A DNA stretch of 64,000 nt from Aphrocallistes beatrix. Taxonomy: Eukaryota; Porifera; Hexactinellida; Sceptrulophora; Aphrocallistidae. The stretch is taken from the NCBI GenBank assembly GCA_963281255.1, contig OY725488.1, forward strand, positions 4,487,925 through 4,551,924. Reading direction: 5' to 3'. Shown one piece after another: positions 10,500 through 21,807 of this stretch; position 1 is the first letter of the stretch; each line of letters begins with the position of its first letter. The notes under the pieces were generated by a model. It was not told where the DNA came from. It did no database searches and saw nothing but the letters and a program-made list of their open reading frames with translations. Both the position numbers and the translations under genes were made by a program.

Positions 10500-12275
10500 G
10501 AAAATCAACAGTTTGGTTTTACTTATATTTTTCCTCTCAATATTGAGAGCTATTAGGCCAGCTGTAGTTGACTCGTGAAAAATTTTAAGTGCCAAATTTA
10601 CATTCTGTCTTTCTAAGCTAGATGGCCAACAAGCTTTGGAAGTTAATTTTGGAGCTCGTTTAAAAATGTTACATCTATCAGATTTGTATAAGGTCCTAAT
10701 GTCATCGAAAACTGAATAGCATATTGTAGGATATAAAGATCTAGCAAATGAAACGGTATCAATGTTGAGCCCTGAAGTATTAATCGATACTCTCAAATGA
10801 CCCTGAGATTCATCTTCAGTAGATGTCTGGTCAAGAATGATACAATCGTTAAATTTAGGAAAAATGAATACTTTTTCATAGTCTTTTAAATTTAACCAAT
10901 TATTTCTAATTGATTTTAAAATATGGACAATATCGAAAAATAAAATAAGGTTTCTATTTGGGTCACAAGGATGTATAACCTCAGGTAGCAGTGATTTGTG
11001 ATTTGGGGAAAGAAGTTTATATAAACTGACATTTAGGGGGTAATTGTCGGTACAGATAGCATCTACATATAAATTACAGCTCTCAATGTCCGAAATTGTC
11101 TTGATAACAATAGGTAATAGAGCAGCAGCAGAGCTAGAACCAAGAGGAACTAGCCTTACAATGGTAGAGAACTTAGTCATCAAACTAGAAACCATTATTG
11201 AAAATACAGTGGTGGGTGGGTCCTCTGGATGGTCAATAGAGCCAATAATTTTACCACCTTTATAACTGGCATCGCTACGTATATGAACTTCGTCCATCTG
11301 AAGTATAACATGCCTCTCTAAATCCTTGAATGTAGATGAAAATTCCTTAAGTACACTTAAATATTCATTCTCTAGACCAATTGAGTTTTTAATTTTGAGT
11401 AAATTACGTTCATGAGGGAGATTCAAACAATTTGAGGATTGGATTAACCGAAAACAAGCAGGAGAAATGCCATGTACCTTAAGGGGAAAAACCTGCGTTG
11501 TGACGCTATAACGGCGCCCATGTTTTAGAACTATTAAATATCTCAATTGATCAAGTAGAAAAATAATCCCAAGTTTTGGTAATATAGGTAAGTTATCGAT
11601 TTTAGGCCCCTCAAATTCTATATCTTGATGACTGTACTCTATCAGTTCAATGGCACTTTGCAACTCAGTAATAGCATTCTCAACTTGTTTTTTAACGGAG
11701 GGTTGGCGTTGATTGGGTTTGGAATTAGCACTATTAACTGAGAATGTTTCAATTTCTACAAACAATGTCTCAATCTGGCGGATGTCCTTAATTTTGTTGA
11801 GAGATAAATGTATTTGGCGCCTGTGTTGATCAAAACCATTAATCAATAAACATTGGTCTATTACGAGTGAACATTGAATAGAAGGTTGGTTATCTAAAGT
11901 GATTATTTTTAGAAAAAACAAGGTGTCATTGTCAGGTTTGTGGACGACCCAACTACTATTAGATAGATCGATGCAACTCAGCTTATCAACAATATCATTA
12001 AGAATACTGATTGAGAACTTATCTATGGTAGATGTGTTGTCCACTATACTCTGATTGATTGCAGTTTGAACAATTCTCAGCTCTCTATCGTCTCTAGAAA
12101 TTCTTTTTGTCTTCTCTGTTGTGTTCGTCAAGTAGCTGGGACAGTTCGGGAATATAGTTGGTACAGCAGTCTTTGTTAGGGACAATCGGTCTCGTGGTGT
12201 CACGACAATCTTCTGTCCATCGAAATATTGGATTGTCTTTTCAATGAATTCCTCTTTGAAGTGGAGTATACAAAC
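10500..12275 (-). CDS. THAP/P-element transposase, main exon
   Basis: The exon opens with VCILHF, the C-x2-H half of the THAP zinc site, and the hallmark AVPTIF follows at about 12,170. A predicted helical stretch (residues ~150-220) may be the dimerising segment. The RNase H-like catalytic part has MDEVHIR (first acidic residue) and ICTDNYPLN (second), separated by the GGKIIGSID strand region; the insertion domain follows, including ILFFDIVHILKSIRNNW, which matches the conserved D-x-x-H-x-x-K-x-x-R-N block of P and THAP9 transposases. The frame closes at ~10,500; the next in-register sequence (LKLINDIWRMFNV) continues one base out of frame, most simply a one-base loss at ~10,499 and not an intron, since no usable splice pair is present. 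The protein cuts and joins the transposon ends in the nucleus. Confidence 0.88.
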
Positions 12276-12347
12276 CTAAGAAATGATTCAATGATTTTGA
12301 ATGCGAATTAATGATTAGTTTATAAATAAGAATATAAAAGTACTTGC

Positions 12348-12503
12348 CTTGATATTTTTATTGTTCTGGTAATCTTCTCTGGGTCTGGGTATGGCTCTAA
12401 ACCATTTTTCACGAACTTCATCATCCTTGGGAAAACTAAATACTTTCGTGAAATTGTCTTCTCCCCGATAATTCGAGCTACATCCAGGTACGATACAACA
12501 CAT
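12348..12503 (-). CDS. THAP transposase exon 1 (zinc-binding DNA-binding domain)
   Basis: Encodes the first part of a THAP domain: MCCIVPGCSS supplies the Cys pair, followed by VFSFPKD and the Trp-bearing EKWFRAIPR. The exon ends AAG|GCAAGT, the classic form of a GC donor. The 72-bp intron (12,347-12,276) ends TTTCTTAG. Joining in phase 0 puts VCILHF next, which completes the C2CH zinc site (C-x2-H). THAP domains of P-type transposases bind the transposon ends. The start is the ATG at 12,503, directly before the Cys pair as usual. Confidence 0.88.
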
Positions 12504-12828
12504 ATCTTTGAAATTAAAGCTTTGAATAGTAGGAATAAGTGAAGTTTATATCATTAATTATAAAAATTTCAATTTTGCCTATTATGTTGAATAGTTTATA
12601 TAAACATTATGGGTCATTAAAAAATAAATATGCAAACACCTTCCCTGTCAAGGTTTCAAGATTTATACGGTTAATTTTGCATCTCCTAGACCTTTTTATA
12701 TCAAAACGGCCGTATGGATGATATATAACAAATAAATTATGAATTTAAATTTGAATATACTAAACAATCCATGGTCCAAAAAAAATAGTGACTGCCATTG
12801 CCTTATGTATAGAATGCTATGGTTATAC

Positions 12829-13139
12829 TCATTTTTTACAATTAGATTGGATTTTGAGTTTGCCAATTTCACACCATTCCATATATGGTAGTGCTGATTA
12901 AAACTCGCATTTGTTTGGTTACAAATAACGAGCTTGTTATTGTTGAAAAGGAACTCCTATACATTAGAACCTACTATTACTATAACCACCATTATATATA
13001 GTGGGCAACTATCTATATTGGCACTTTGTCCTTTGACATCATCCTTAATGCTAAGTGACCAGTGTGTATAGTGGCTGCTTACTAAAACGGTCATTTAATC
13101 GCGGTCTCTTGAGTGGCCGTTCCACTATAAGTTCCACTA
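12829..13139. other. No recognised feature
   Basis: Spacer between the P-like transposon and the DD37D mariner. It contains short inverted words (GTGGCTGCTTA, GGCCGTTCCACTATAAG) like those of the Tigger MITEs, but no clear ends. Confidence 0.3.
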
Positions 13140-14428
13140 CAGGGTGGCTTTTAAGTTCTGTCCCATGCAAAATTATCATTGTTTAAAAACTAACTATGTT
13201 TTGACTAAGATTACATAAGATACACATACAAATATAAATTAGTGGAGCTTATTCAATATAACCTCCCTTGTTTTGAATAACACGCTTAATTCTACCTGGC
13301 AGGGACTCGATCACAGCACGGAGGGTTTCTTGCGGAATTTTCTACCATTCCTGGCAAAGTTCTTCTTCAGAGAATCGATACTTGTGTGAGAGTCAGAGCA
13401 AGCATTTGTCTCAAGAATAGACCACACAGAGTAATCCATAGGATTCAGGTCTGGGCTATAAGGGGGTCATTGTTCCTTGTTAATGAAACCTGGAAAATTC
13501 TCACAAAGCCATGATTGAGTCTGTTTTGAGGTGTGAGCAGGTGCACCGTCTTGCCTGAAAACGAAAGAATCACCTGCAAACATGTCTTGACTCAACGTCT
13601 TCAATACTGGCTCCAAAATTAACTACTGATAGCTAGTCGAGTTAATTTTGACCCCTTGAGGGACAAAAATCAATGGTGTCCTGTCCATTTTCAATATCCC
13701 TTCCCAAACCATTACTGAGGGTGGTTTTGTTCACGACCAACGTATCTGAACTTCTCCGCGACTTTGGATGGAGACCTTGCAAGTATTCGGTCATTTTGCC
13801 TATTGGATGCTTGCTGTACAGTGAATATTTTCTCATCTGAAAATAATATTCGGTCCAGATTTTCAACCGCGTACCAGCCCAGGACACCCTTGCAACTTGC
13901 CATCATCTTTTTTTTGACCAATGGAGTGAGGAAGTGCACTCTCTTACGTTTGAATGATCTCATCTCTAGGTCTCTTTTCACAACTTTTGCGATTGAACAT
14001 CTCGATACTTTCAGCTCTAGAGCCATTTTCCTCATCGAGCGTCAAGGATTTCACTGAATTCGTAGATTAACCACCTTCCTTAGCCTGGGTGTCGTTATCG
14101 AGGTGGGACGACCTGACCTGGCTCGGTCGGTAACTCCTCCAGTCTCCTTATAACGCTGAATGGTGCGATACACGAATTTCCTTTGGGTAGAAGGCAGTTT
14201 CAGGATCCTCAAAATTTCACTTTGTGAATGCCCATACTGAGATAATTCTACAATTGTTGACCTTTTCTGTTCCATTGAAAGTATAATCAAAATCTAACAG
14301 TATTTCATAAAGAAATTTCGTAGTATAGTTGGATATGCTATATTAAGGTTCAATAAAATTGGCCATTGCTTGCCACTCATGAATTGTAGGAAATTTAACT
14401 TGACAAACCATGGGACAGAACTTAAAAG
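13140..14428 (-). mobile_element. Tc1/mariner element, maT type (DD37D)
   Basis: The left end CAGGGTGGCTTTTAAGTTCT follows a TA. The right end matches it inversely up to AACTTAAAAG (14,428), but the outermost CCACCCTG is replaced by a second CAGGGTGGCTTTTAAG in direct orientation (14,430). The right end was therefore rebuilt or overwritten by another copy. Confidence 0.85.
13250..14290 (-). pseudogene. maT/DD37D mariner transposase, several breaks
   Basis: From 14,290: a helix-turn-helix (HSQSEILRILKLPSTQRKF), VTDRARSGRP and TTPRLRKVV. Then, in neighbouring frames, MRKMALELKVSRCSIAK, LTPLVKKKM, the first catalytic block ILFSDEKIF (about 13,830) and the C-terminal part with FRQDGAPAHTSK and PPYSPDLNPMDYSVW. 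The interval from the second Asp to the third is 37 residues, so DD37D. Stops and at least two frame changes interrupt it. This is a relic of the maT lineage, distinct from the DD34D and DD37E copies in the window. Confidence 0.82.
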
Positions 14429-14585
14429 ACAGGGTGGCTTTTAAGTGAATCATTTCAGTTAAATTATATTTAGTTGGTTGAACATAGCAAGTATGTTATT
14501 GTTGAATAGGATCATATATTGTCGAAATGCCTGAAAGGATATATAAAATTGTACTGTTTTTAGTTTTGCTGTTTATACGTTTCTA

Positions 14586-15433
14586 TCTTAAATATTAAAA
14601 CGCTAGATTTTTTAAATTTGTTGTTTGCTTGTCTGAGTTGATTGAAAAATTGGCAAGTCGTATAGATATGAAATTTGGCATGTAGGTGTCAATGATATAA
14701 CTACGATTAAATTCTAAGATCTAACCGAAATTTTCACACCTCTGCAAAACAAAATGAGAACAATTTTTAACACCTTTTCTATACAACATATATGACTTCA
14801 CTCTCACGATAGAAATAATTGTACGACACTACAATATATTGGCATTGTTATTAAGCCACAACTTATGTTTAATATATTAATTTTATTATAGTGTATAGCA
14901 ATATTTTCGCACCTTTATATACATATTTTCACTCCATTTGACGAATTTTGTAAAATATGCTAGAGGCTGGGTTCCAACGGTTGACAGGAGTTTTCAGGGG
15001 TGTAGATTTAGAAGATTATATTTTCGGATCCATATCTAAGTTGACTAATTCATGAATTATCAATGAATTACTCAAAATTTGAAACTAAAATAATGAAAAA
15101 AATATTTGATATTTCGCTTAGGGACTGAGCAATGTTAGAGGTATATAACATGAGCAACCTTTTAACCACTTTTGAGCATAGAATCTGCACTAATGTTTGA
15201 GATTTTGAATAATTCATTAATTGAATTATTCATAATTCTTCATTATCTTTCAATGAATTAGTCAACTTAGATCCATATGATAAATTATTCGTTAACTTTT
15301 GTTTGCGAAATTTACATAAATTAAAAACATTCACAAAATAGACTAGATTGAGTAAATCCATGCGCCCGCAGGGCAACTTTGCGGACCCGCAGTGCCAGCA
15401 AGCCGCGCAGTATAACCAAGCGTAGCGCGCTTG
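14586..15433 (+). repeat. R1b repeat (R1 relative), copy 1
   Basis: Starts TCTTAAATATTAAAACGCTAG, has TGATTGAAAAATTGGCAAGTC and ends in AGCGCGCTTG, the R1 3' hairpin. It shares R1's overall plan (TC start, hairpin end, A/T insertion point) but has a different body. Copy 2 is at 16,013-16,768 and a partial body at 22,862-23,215. Confidence 0.75.
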
Positions 15434-16012
15434 TCTGTATGAAAGTCGGAGTATTATCAAATGATCAACTGATGATGCGTTGTCATATATTTAGCGAAGA
15501 GTCTAAGAATTAGTTTAAGTTGGAACATGTGATCCTTGACTTGATGGTTCTTTACTAGTTTGCCACTCCTGGTTTTAACTGAATCAGTAAGTGTCGCAAT
15601 TTTTCTTTTGTAGATATTTCAATGCAATTTCTTTGTTTTGTGAAGAAATTATTACTGCATGGATCACTTCTCGACAAGATATGATGATTGAAATGCGTCA
15701 AACCCGACTTTACTGCCTGTTATATGTGGGAATGTCAGATACTATGTTATTCATTCAGAATGCACTGTATTCGCTATCATTCTGTAAATCAAGGAATACC
15801 TCTTGCATTTCTAAGTTCTAAGTTTCCATATCAGTTGCAAACGAATTTATAACAAAATTTGAGATAACTAGTTCAGTCAAATCATTGAATCGAATCAACA
15901 TATCTTCTCGAAAGAAAACGATGTGCGCACAGTGAATTTTAATTTTTCTTCTGTAATGCTGTGATTATTTGCCACATCCAGTTCACTCCAAATTTAGTGC
16001 TGATTACGAATA
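15434..16012. other. Unassigned; possible lone exon-like frame
   Basis: An open frame runs from ~15,615 to 15,819 (+) after a strong acceptor-like tract (TTTTTCTTTTGTAG at ~15,613). The peptide (RYFNAISLFCEEIITAWITS...) matches nothing I recognise. It could be an upstream exon of the SIN3 gene or of an unrelated gene, or chance. No other feature is seen. Confidence 0.25.
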
Positions 16013-16768
16013 TCTTATATATTAAAACTCTAGGATTTTTTTAAAAATTTGTTTGTCCGAATTGATTGAAGAATTGGCAAGTCGTAGAAATACGAAAATT
16101 GGCATGTAGGTGTCAAATGATGAATCTAGGATTAAGTTCGAAGATCTAAGCGAAATGTTCACACCTCCCCGAGATAGGTGACAAAATGTGCTGACCAATC
16201 AAATTCTATTATTTTATAATGCAAATACATTGGAATAAAATAGTAGTGACTTATGCATACAATCCAAAGGACTATTTGTGATTGAAATTCATTGGTTTAT
16301 GTGACAACCAATCAATTATCAGCCTTTTATAATGCCATTCACACGATTCTATTTCATATAAATGATTGAATACTGCTATTTTAAGTCTATAATTTGATTG
16401 TTAACAACAATTAAAGTGTGTTATATGCTACGATCAATCAATTCGATCATAAAATAACTTTTAACGACATGGACTGGAATGGATTATTCAAGTATAATAA
16501 TCTTTAGCAATGTGAACTTTGTGTATTCAAATTGAGCTTACATTCAGGATTAGTTGACTTATAATACGAAGTAAATTATATTTATTACGAAACAAAATTT
16601 AGTTCTGATTTCATTAATGTAATCGTAGACAAATGACAATCCAGCGTACTTAGGATAAAACAAGAAAGCGACATATTGTTTCTCTAATATCCCCAAGCGC
16701 CCACTGGGTAAATCTGTGGACACGCAGTGTCTGCAAGCCACGCAGCACAAACAAGCGAAGCGCGCTTG
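16013..16768 (+). repeat. R1b repeat, copy 2
   Basis: Starts TCTTATATATTAAAACTCTAG after an A and ends GCGAAGCGCGCTTG before a T. The body shares GATAGGTGACAAAATGTGCT and CCAATCAAATTC with 22,862-23,215. Non-coding. Confidence 0.78.
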
Positions 16769-18330
16769 TCAACATTAAAACCTAATTGAGGATGTTATAT
16801 CTGGTCCAATCGAAATTGGCAGGCATGGCATTTACAGTCAGGGGATGGTCACAGGAATTATTCTTCCCGGGACGCGGGGCCAAAGAAAAGCATCCGCAGC
16901 CCTTCCTATGATTTTGCCTTAGGTTGTCGAATGAAATCCAGGGAGGCAGAATCAAACTTGGGGCAAATGCTCAGGGTGCCCCTCCTGGGATCGCCCCTGT
17001 TTACAGTATGCCCCAAATTATTGGTAGTGAACTTTAACTTCGTATAATATTAAACATTGTTTAGGAAGAGTATTATAATGTCAGGATAACTTCATTTTCG
17101 CGTTTCCATCGTATATATACACTATCTTGAGTTACACTATCTGGAATGCAAACTCATTTTTTGTCGAAATTTTTTGAAAACAACAGCGAATATCTATCAC
17201 AGTATAGCGATGTATTCTAATATACTACTGAATTTAGTTATCCCATAGCCTACCCAATATAAGGCCTAGTATCAACCAAATTTTGGACTAGTGGTGAAGT
17301 AGTGGATGGAAATTATTACTAAACCACGACTATTTAGTACGAAATTGACATGATGAGTATTAGCTCCACAAACTTTCTACGAACCTTAGCCTAATATTTG
17401 ATTATTTACTTCATAAATATTTTACCATACTCCACTAAAAAGCAGTTCTCTGCACCTTTTTGACTTATAATTATATCTTTTGATTTATTATTAGCTGCTT
17501 GAACATCTATTTTCACGATATTCACTGTTCTCGTTCTGGATGTAGAGTAACTATTCCCCAGATCATATAAATTTTGAACCAGTTCCAGTATTCATGATTT
17601 ATAAGTTAAGCGTGAGCAGGTATCTCCGTCTAGAAATACTTGCAAATTCCAAACCGTTTTTGAAAATCATTTCTAGTTTTTGAGATACAATGTCTCAAAG
17701 TCTGTTTTTTTCGTTTATCGCTAGCACATCTTAATGGTAGAAATTCGGCCACTCAAAAAATATCATAGATAGTCCATCTTATTTGCCACTTCATAGGATC
17801 AAAAGAAAGTTAAAATGACAAAAATTGTAAATTTTATCGGAGTCTGAAAAAAAAGTGCCAAAAAGGGAGAAAAATGTTTGTTTGTTTTGGAAATCAGGAA
17901 TAAAATCACCGAGTTATCAGATATCGAAAATCGAGTGGTCCTACGTTCATCGCCTAATGATACGGAATAACTCTTGAAATTTTCAAACCTCTATCTCAAA
18001 ATTTTTTTGACTTTTTTGAAAAATGTTTGAAGACAGTCAATTTTGAAATTTTAAAGTCCCGAGATATAGAAATTTTAAGTTTAGATGTTAAGAAGAATGT
18101 AAAATGAGTTAGTAAAAATGAACAAAGGCATTCACAGGCATTTATTCGCATTTATACTGATGATTTATGTATATTCGAAGAAAATATTTACGTAAATAGC
18201 AAAGGTATGCTGAAAATCCACAAATTTCCATGAACCAACTAACCCCGAATATTTTGAGATAATTGTGAATAATAATTCATATTCCTGGCACTACGAAGTA
18301 TAATCTATCAGTTTAGAATGAATAAAGAGC
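16769..18330. other. Unassigned AT-rich stretch with an R2 end
   Basis: At ~17,250-17,320 there is an R2 end (CATAGCCTACCCAATATAAG, GGACTAGTGGTGAAG). The rest (16,769-17,249 and 17,400-18,330) holds no gene, no terminal repeats and no match to other parts of the window that I could see. Confidence 0.4.
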
Positions 18331-18872
18331 TTCCAAAAAGTATTTTAGGAAGTTAGAACGAAGGTCTACGACTTTGAGTTCAAAGTTAGGATTTTCGAAA
18401 AATGCTACATCATCATTGGACAAAAATCTAAAACTTATTATTCTATAGGGTTTAGTGCAATTATTATCAAAGAATCATATATGTACACTCATAAAAAGTA
18501 TATTAGGAAGTGAGAACTAAGCATTTGGACTTATATTTACAGAGATAAAGATATCTCTTTTTAGACCCTAAACGGGGGATTTTAACCGAATATGGGAGTT
18601 CCAAGGCCAGTACTTTCAAATTAATTATCAAAAGTTCTCCAATTTTTCTATATACATCATTAACGACAATTGTATTCATTCTTTAGCATAATAGCCACAT
18701 TTGGATACATATTTAATGATTTGATTCGCCATTTTCTAATATATTCAAAGTTCTCCATAGAATTTGTATTGCAATCAATTAAATGATGAGTCGAGAAATA
18801 TTTATATTTTGACAAAGAAATGTTTGAAAAAACTATATATTTTCGCATATATCCTTTCATTAAAGAATTTAA
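18331..18872 (+). repeat. Old dispersed repeat, copy 2 (first half)
   Basis: Matches window bases 1-~555 along its length, including ATATTAGGAAGTGAGAACTA and TTCTATATACATCATTAACG. It ends where an R1 copy begins at 18,880. Confidence 0.8.
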
Positions 18873-18879
18873 AAGTTTA

Positions 18880-19991
18880 CAAGCGCGCTTCGCTTGTTTG
18901 CGCTGCGCGGCTGGCGTACACTTTGTATCCGCCGGAGGCGCTCTGTGTGCTCCTGGGATGACATTGATTAATTAAAAGAAAATCATCAAATTTGAATTTT
19001 TTAAATTTTGATGCGTAATAATGACGTCATAACAGATTGATGAGAGTCATTTTATATATATACAGTCGACTCTCGTTAACACGTACACCAAGGGACCGTG
19101 GAGATTTGTACTCCTTATCCGGAGTACGTATTAACCGAAGTACGTACATAGCCACATTTGTCCAAAATATTTAATAATACATAGTGATAACTACGTGAGA
19201 GTATGAAATTGTACTTGTCAAATAGAGAGCTCATTATCCATGTTGTATTAACAAGATTCGACTGTATTTTCATTGAGAAATATCTGTCTGGTATCTATCT
19301 AATTACATACTACGTACCATATTCAAAGTGCTCGTAGGCACACACCTGTTCGTATTATCCGTGTTCGTAATAACCGATGTATTTAGTATTGAAAACGCAC
19401 TGAAGGGGACCCACAAATCGTACTTATTATCCGATATTTCGTCTTATCCGTGTTCGTGTTAACCGGAGTTTGTTTGTATATATTTTGCCATAGATTAGGT
19501 TGGGGAATCAAAACTTGTGCTTCTTATCCGATTGTACTCCTTATCCGTGTTCGTATTAACGAGAGTCGACTGTATATATATCTGTAACGAATTGATTGAA
19601 GAAACTGCCGGGGGCGGAATTATGACGTCATTGTCATATTTTTAAAGTTAAGCAACACAGTTATTCGGGCATAACTCAGCCATTATAGGAGATAGAAGGC
19701 TGAAATTTTAATAGAATCTGTATACTAACACGTCTCACATATGATGCAACTATCATCAAAAAATGGTGACTCATCACTTTGCTATGACGTCATCATTACT
19801 CATCAAAATTATAAAAATTGACAAATTTGGTGTTTTTTCGAGTGATATCGATTTTGAAACTAAGATGGACATATTTGGAGATGATATCTCCCTTATAATT
19901 AACCAAAGTCACCTCCAGGCGACCGAAGGGAGCCTCCGGCGGACACGAAGTGTTCGCCAGCCGCGCAGCGCAAGCAAGCGAAGCGCGCTTG
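18880..19991. repeat. Two facing R1 pieces around a Tigger MITE
   Basis: A reverse R1 3' part (18,880-~19,050, start CAAGCGCGCTTCGCTTG) is followed by a 510-bp MITE (19,063-19,572), then by a forward R1 body (CTGTAACGAATTG at ~19,580 to CTTG at 19,991). The forward body lacks its 5' end and an internal piece. Confidence 0.8.
19063..19572. mobile_element. pogo/Tigger-type MITE, second copy
   Basis: Near-identical to the MITE at 1,883-2,391, with the same ends CAGTCGACTCTCGTTAAC and the inverse, and TA on both sides. The two copies differ at only a handful of positions, so they moved recently. Confidence 0.87.
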
Positions 19992-19997
19992 TATATA

Positions 19998-20543
19998 TCC
20001 TTACTATTAAAACTCGATTGTTATTTGTGTATATATATATATATATATCTGTAACGAATTGATTGAAAAAACTCCCGGGCTCAGAAAGCTGATTTTTGGC
20101 ATGTGGGAGTCTTTTGGCTATGGCTCCAGTAAGTTCCGAGTTCAGAGCAAAATGTCGACTCATCATGGAATTATGACGTCATTGTCACATTATTAAAAGT
20201 TAAGCAACACAGTTATTCGGGCATAACTCAGCCATTATAGGAGATAGAAGGCTGAAATTTTAATTGAATCTGTTTACTAACATATCTCACATATGATGCA
20301 ACTATCATCAAAAAATGATGACTCATCACTTTTTTATGACGTCATCATTACTCATCAAAATTTTAAAAATTGACAAATTTTGTGACTTTTCGAGTGAAAT
20401 CGATTAGAACAGTAGGACAGACGTATTCAGAGATGTTATCTCCATTATAATTAACCAATGTCACCTCCAGGCGACCGATGGGAGCGTCCGGCGGACACAA
20501 AGTGTCCGCCATCCCCGCAGCGCAAGCAAGCGAAGCGTGCTTG
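19998..20543 (+). repeat. R1 family copy, complete
   Basis: TCCTTACTATTAAAACTCG to the terminal hairpin and CTTG (here GCGTGCTTG). Only six bases separate it from the previous R1 copy, and it is followed directly by the next: three head-to-tail copies between 19.57 and 21.12 kb. It carries two TGACGTCA sites, TGACTCATCAC and the hairpin GGCGGACAC/GTGTCCGCC. Confidence 0.88.
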
Positions 20544-21123
20544 TATATATATGTATACAATCATCGAGTTTTAATAGTAAGGATATATACTACAATTATC
20601 GAGGTTTAATAGTAAGGATATATATATATCTGTAACGAATTGATTGATGAAACTGCCGGGCGAAGAAAGCTGATTTTTGGCATGTGTGAGTATTTTGGCT
20701 ATGGCTCCAGTAAGTTCTGAGCTCAGAGCAAAATGTGGACTCATCATGGAATTATGACGTCATTGTCACATTTTTAAAAGTTAAGCAACACAGTTATTCG
20801 GGCATAACTCAGCCATTATAGGAGATATAAGGCTGAAATTTTAATAGAATCTGTATACTAACACGTCTCACATATGATGCAACTATCATCAGAAAATGAT
20901 GGCTCATCACTTTTCTATGACGTCATCATTACTCATCAAAATTTTGAAAATTGACAAATTTGGTGTTTTTTCGAGTGATATCGATTTAAAACTAAGATGG
21001 ACATATTTAGTGATGATATCTCCCGAATAATTAACCAATGTCACTTCCAGGCGACCGAAGGGAGCCTCCGGCGGACACGAAGTGTCCGCCAGCCCTGCAG
21101 CGCAAGCAAGCGAAGCGCGCTTG
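20544..21123 (+). repeat. R1 family copy with duplicated 5' ends
   Basis: A full R1 body and 3' end. Before the body there are two inverse 5' ends (CGAGTTTTAATAGTAAGGAT at ~20,565 and a variant at ~20,605), so the TA-rich 5' part has been rearranged. Ends GCGAAGCGCGCTTG at 21,123 before T. Confidence 0.82.
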
Positions 21124-21807
21124 TAATTGTTTAAAATGAAAGCAACAATTATGCAAAATTATTAATGGTCACGAAAAATTTGGTCTAGGGGACCAATTTT
21201 TTTCATGGAAAATTGGTCCTATGCTGAACGTTTTGGTCCTACATGGACAAATTTCCATGGACTATTGGTCCGGGGGACCAATTTTTTCACAGTTAACCCG
21301 ATTTCTCCATTTGAGGATGTATGTATTATATCAAAAAATTAACTAGGCTAAACATGTACGTAGTATATCTAATTAGAATTCTACATAATTAGATAGTCAA
21401 TGAGAAACTCAGAATAAACATTCTGTTGATTTTCGATATTTCTGGTAACATATTTACCCAGAAGTTTTTTGTCTAAATGAATTGTAACCCTAGCATTTAG
21501 ACCTGAATCTTCCTTCCTATAAGGATTTATAAAATAATTTGAAGAGACTTGGTTTGTTGGGCAGTTTTCACTATTTTGTGGAATGTATTCGACTAACGCA
21601 CACACTGTCTTAGAATTAATAATAAACTAGAGGGATGCCATAATAAATTAAAAAGAATGGCTCGACAAGTGCAGTAAATATCCACGAAATTGTAAAAATA
21701 TGCATAACTGTCGCATTAAATAAACAATTTTGCATAATTGTCGTATTAAATGAACAATTATGCATAATTATTGATTTCGAAAATTTGTCCAAACATATAG
21801 ATATATA
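21124..21807. other. Unassigned stretch with short repeats
   Basis: Holds repeated TTTGGTCC/GGACCAATTTTTT words (21,180-21,290) and repeated AATTATGCATAATT words (21,690-21,775). A 74-codon frame (21,605-21,381, -) has no recognisable domain. No gene can be supported. Confidence 0.35.

Larger units (their letters stand above)
6593..12821 (-). mobile_element. P-element-like DNA transposon
   Basis: The ends are inverted repeats of about 80 bp that are almost identical by eye, starting CATAGCATTCTATACATAAG (6,593-6,675 and 12,740-12,821). The 7-bp word GTTATAC flanks both ends (6,586-6,592; 12,822-12,828), close to the 8-bp duplication of P elements. The end resembles the Drosophila P terminus as I remember it in its CAT start and ACATAAGG word. 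It encodes a THAP-domain transposase on the - strand. Without the palindrome inserted at 7,642-9,966 the element would be about 3.9 kb. Near-identical ends mean a recent arrival. Confidence 0.92.

Noticed and set aside
11044-11265. + strand 73-codon frame over the THAP transposase
   Set aside because: Shadow of the transposase catalytic region on the other strand.
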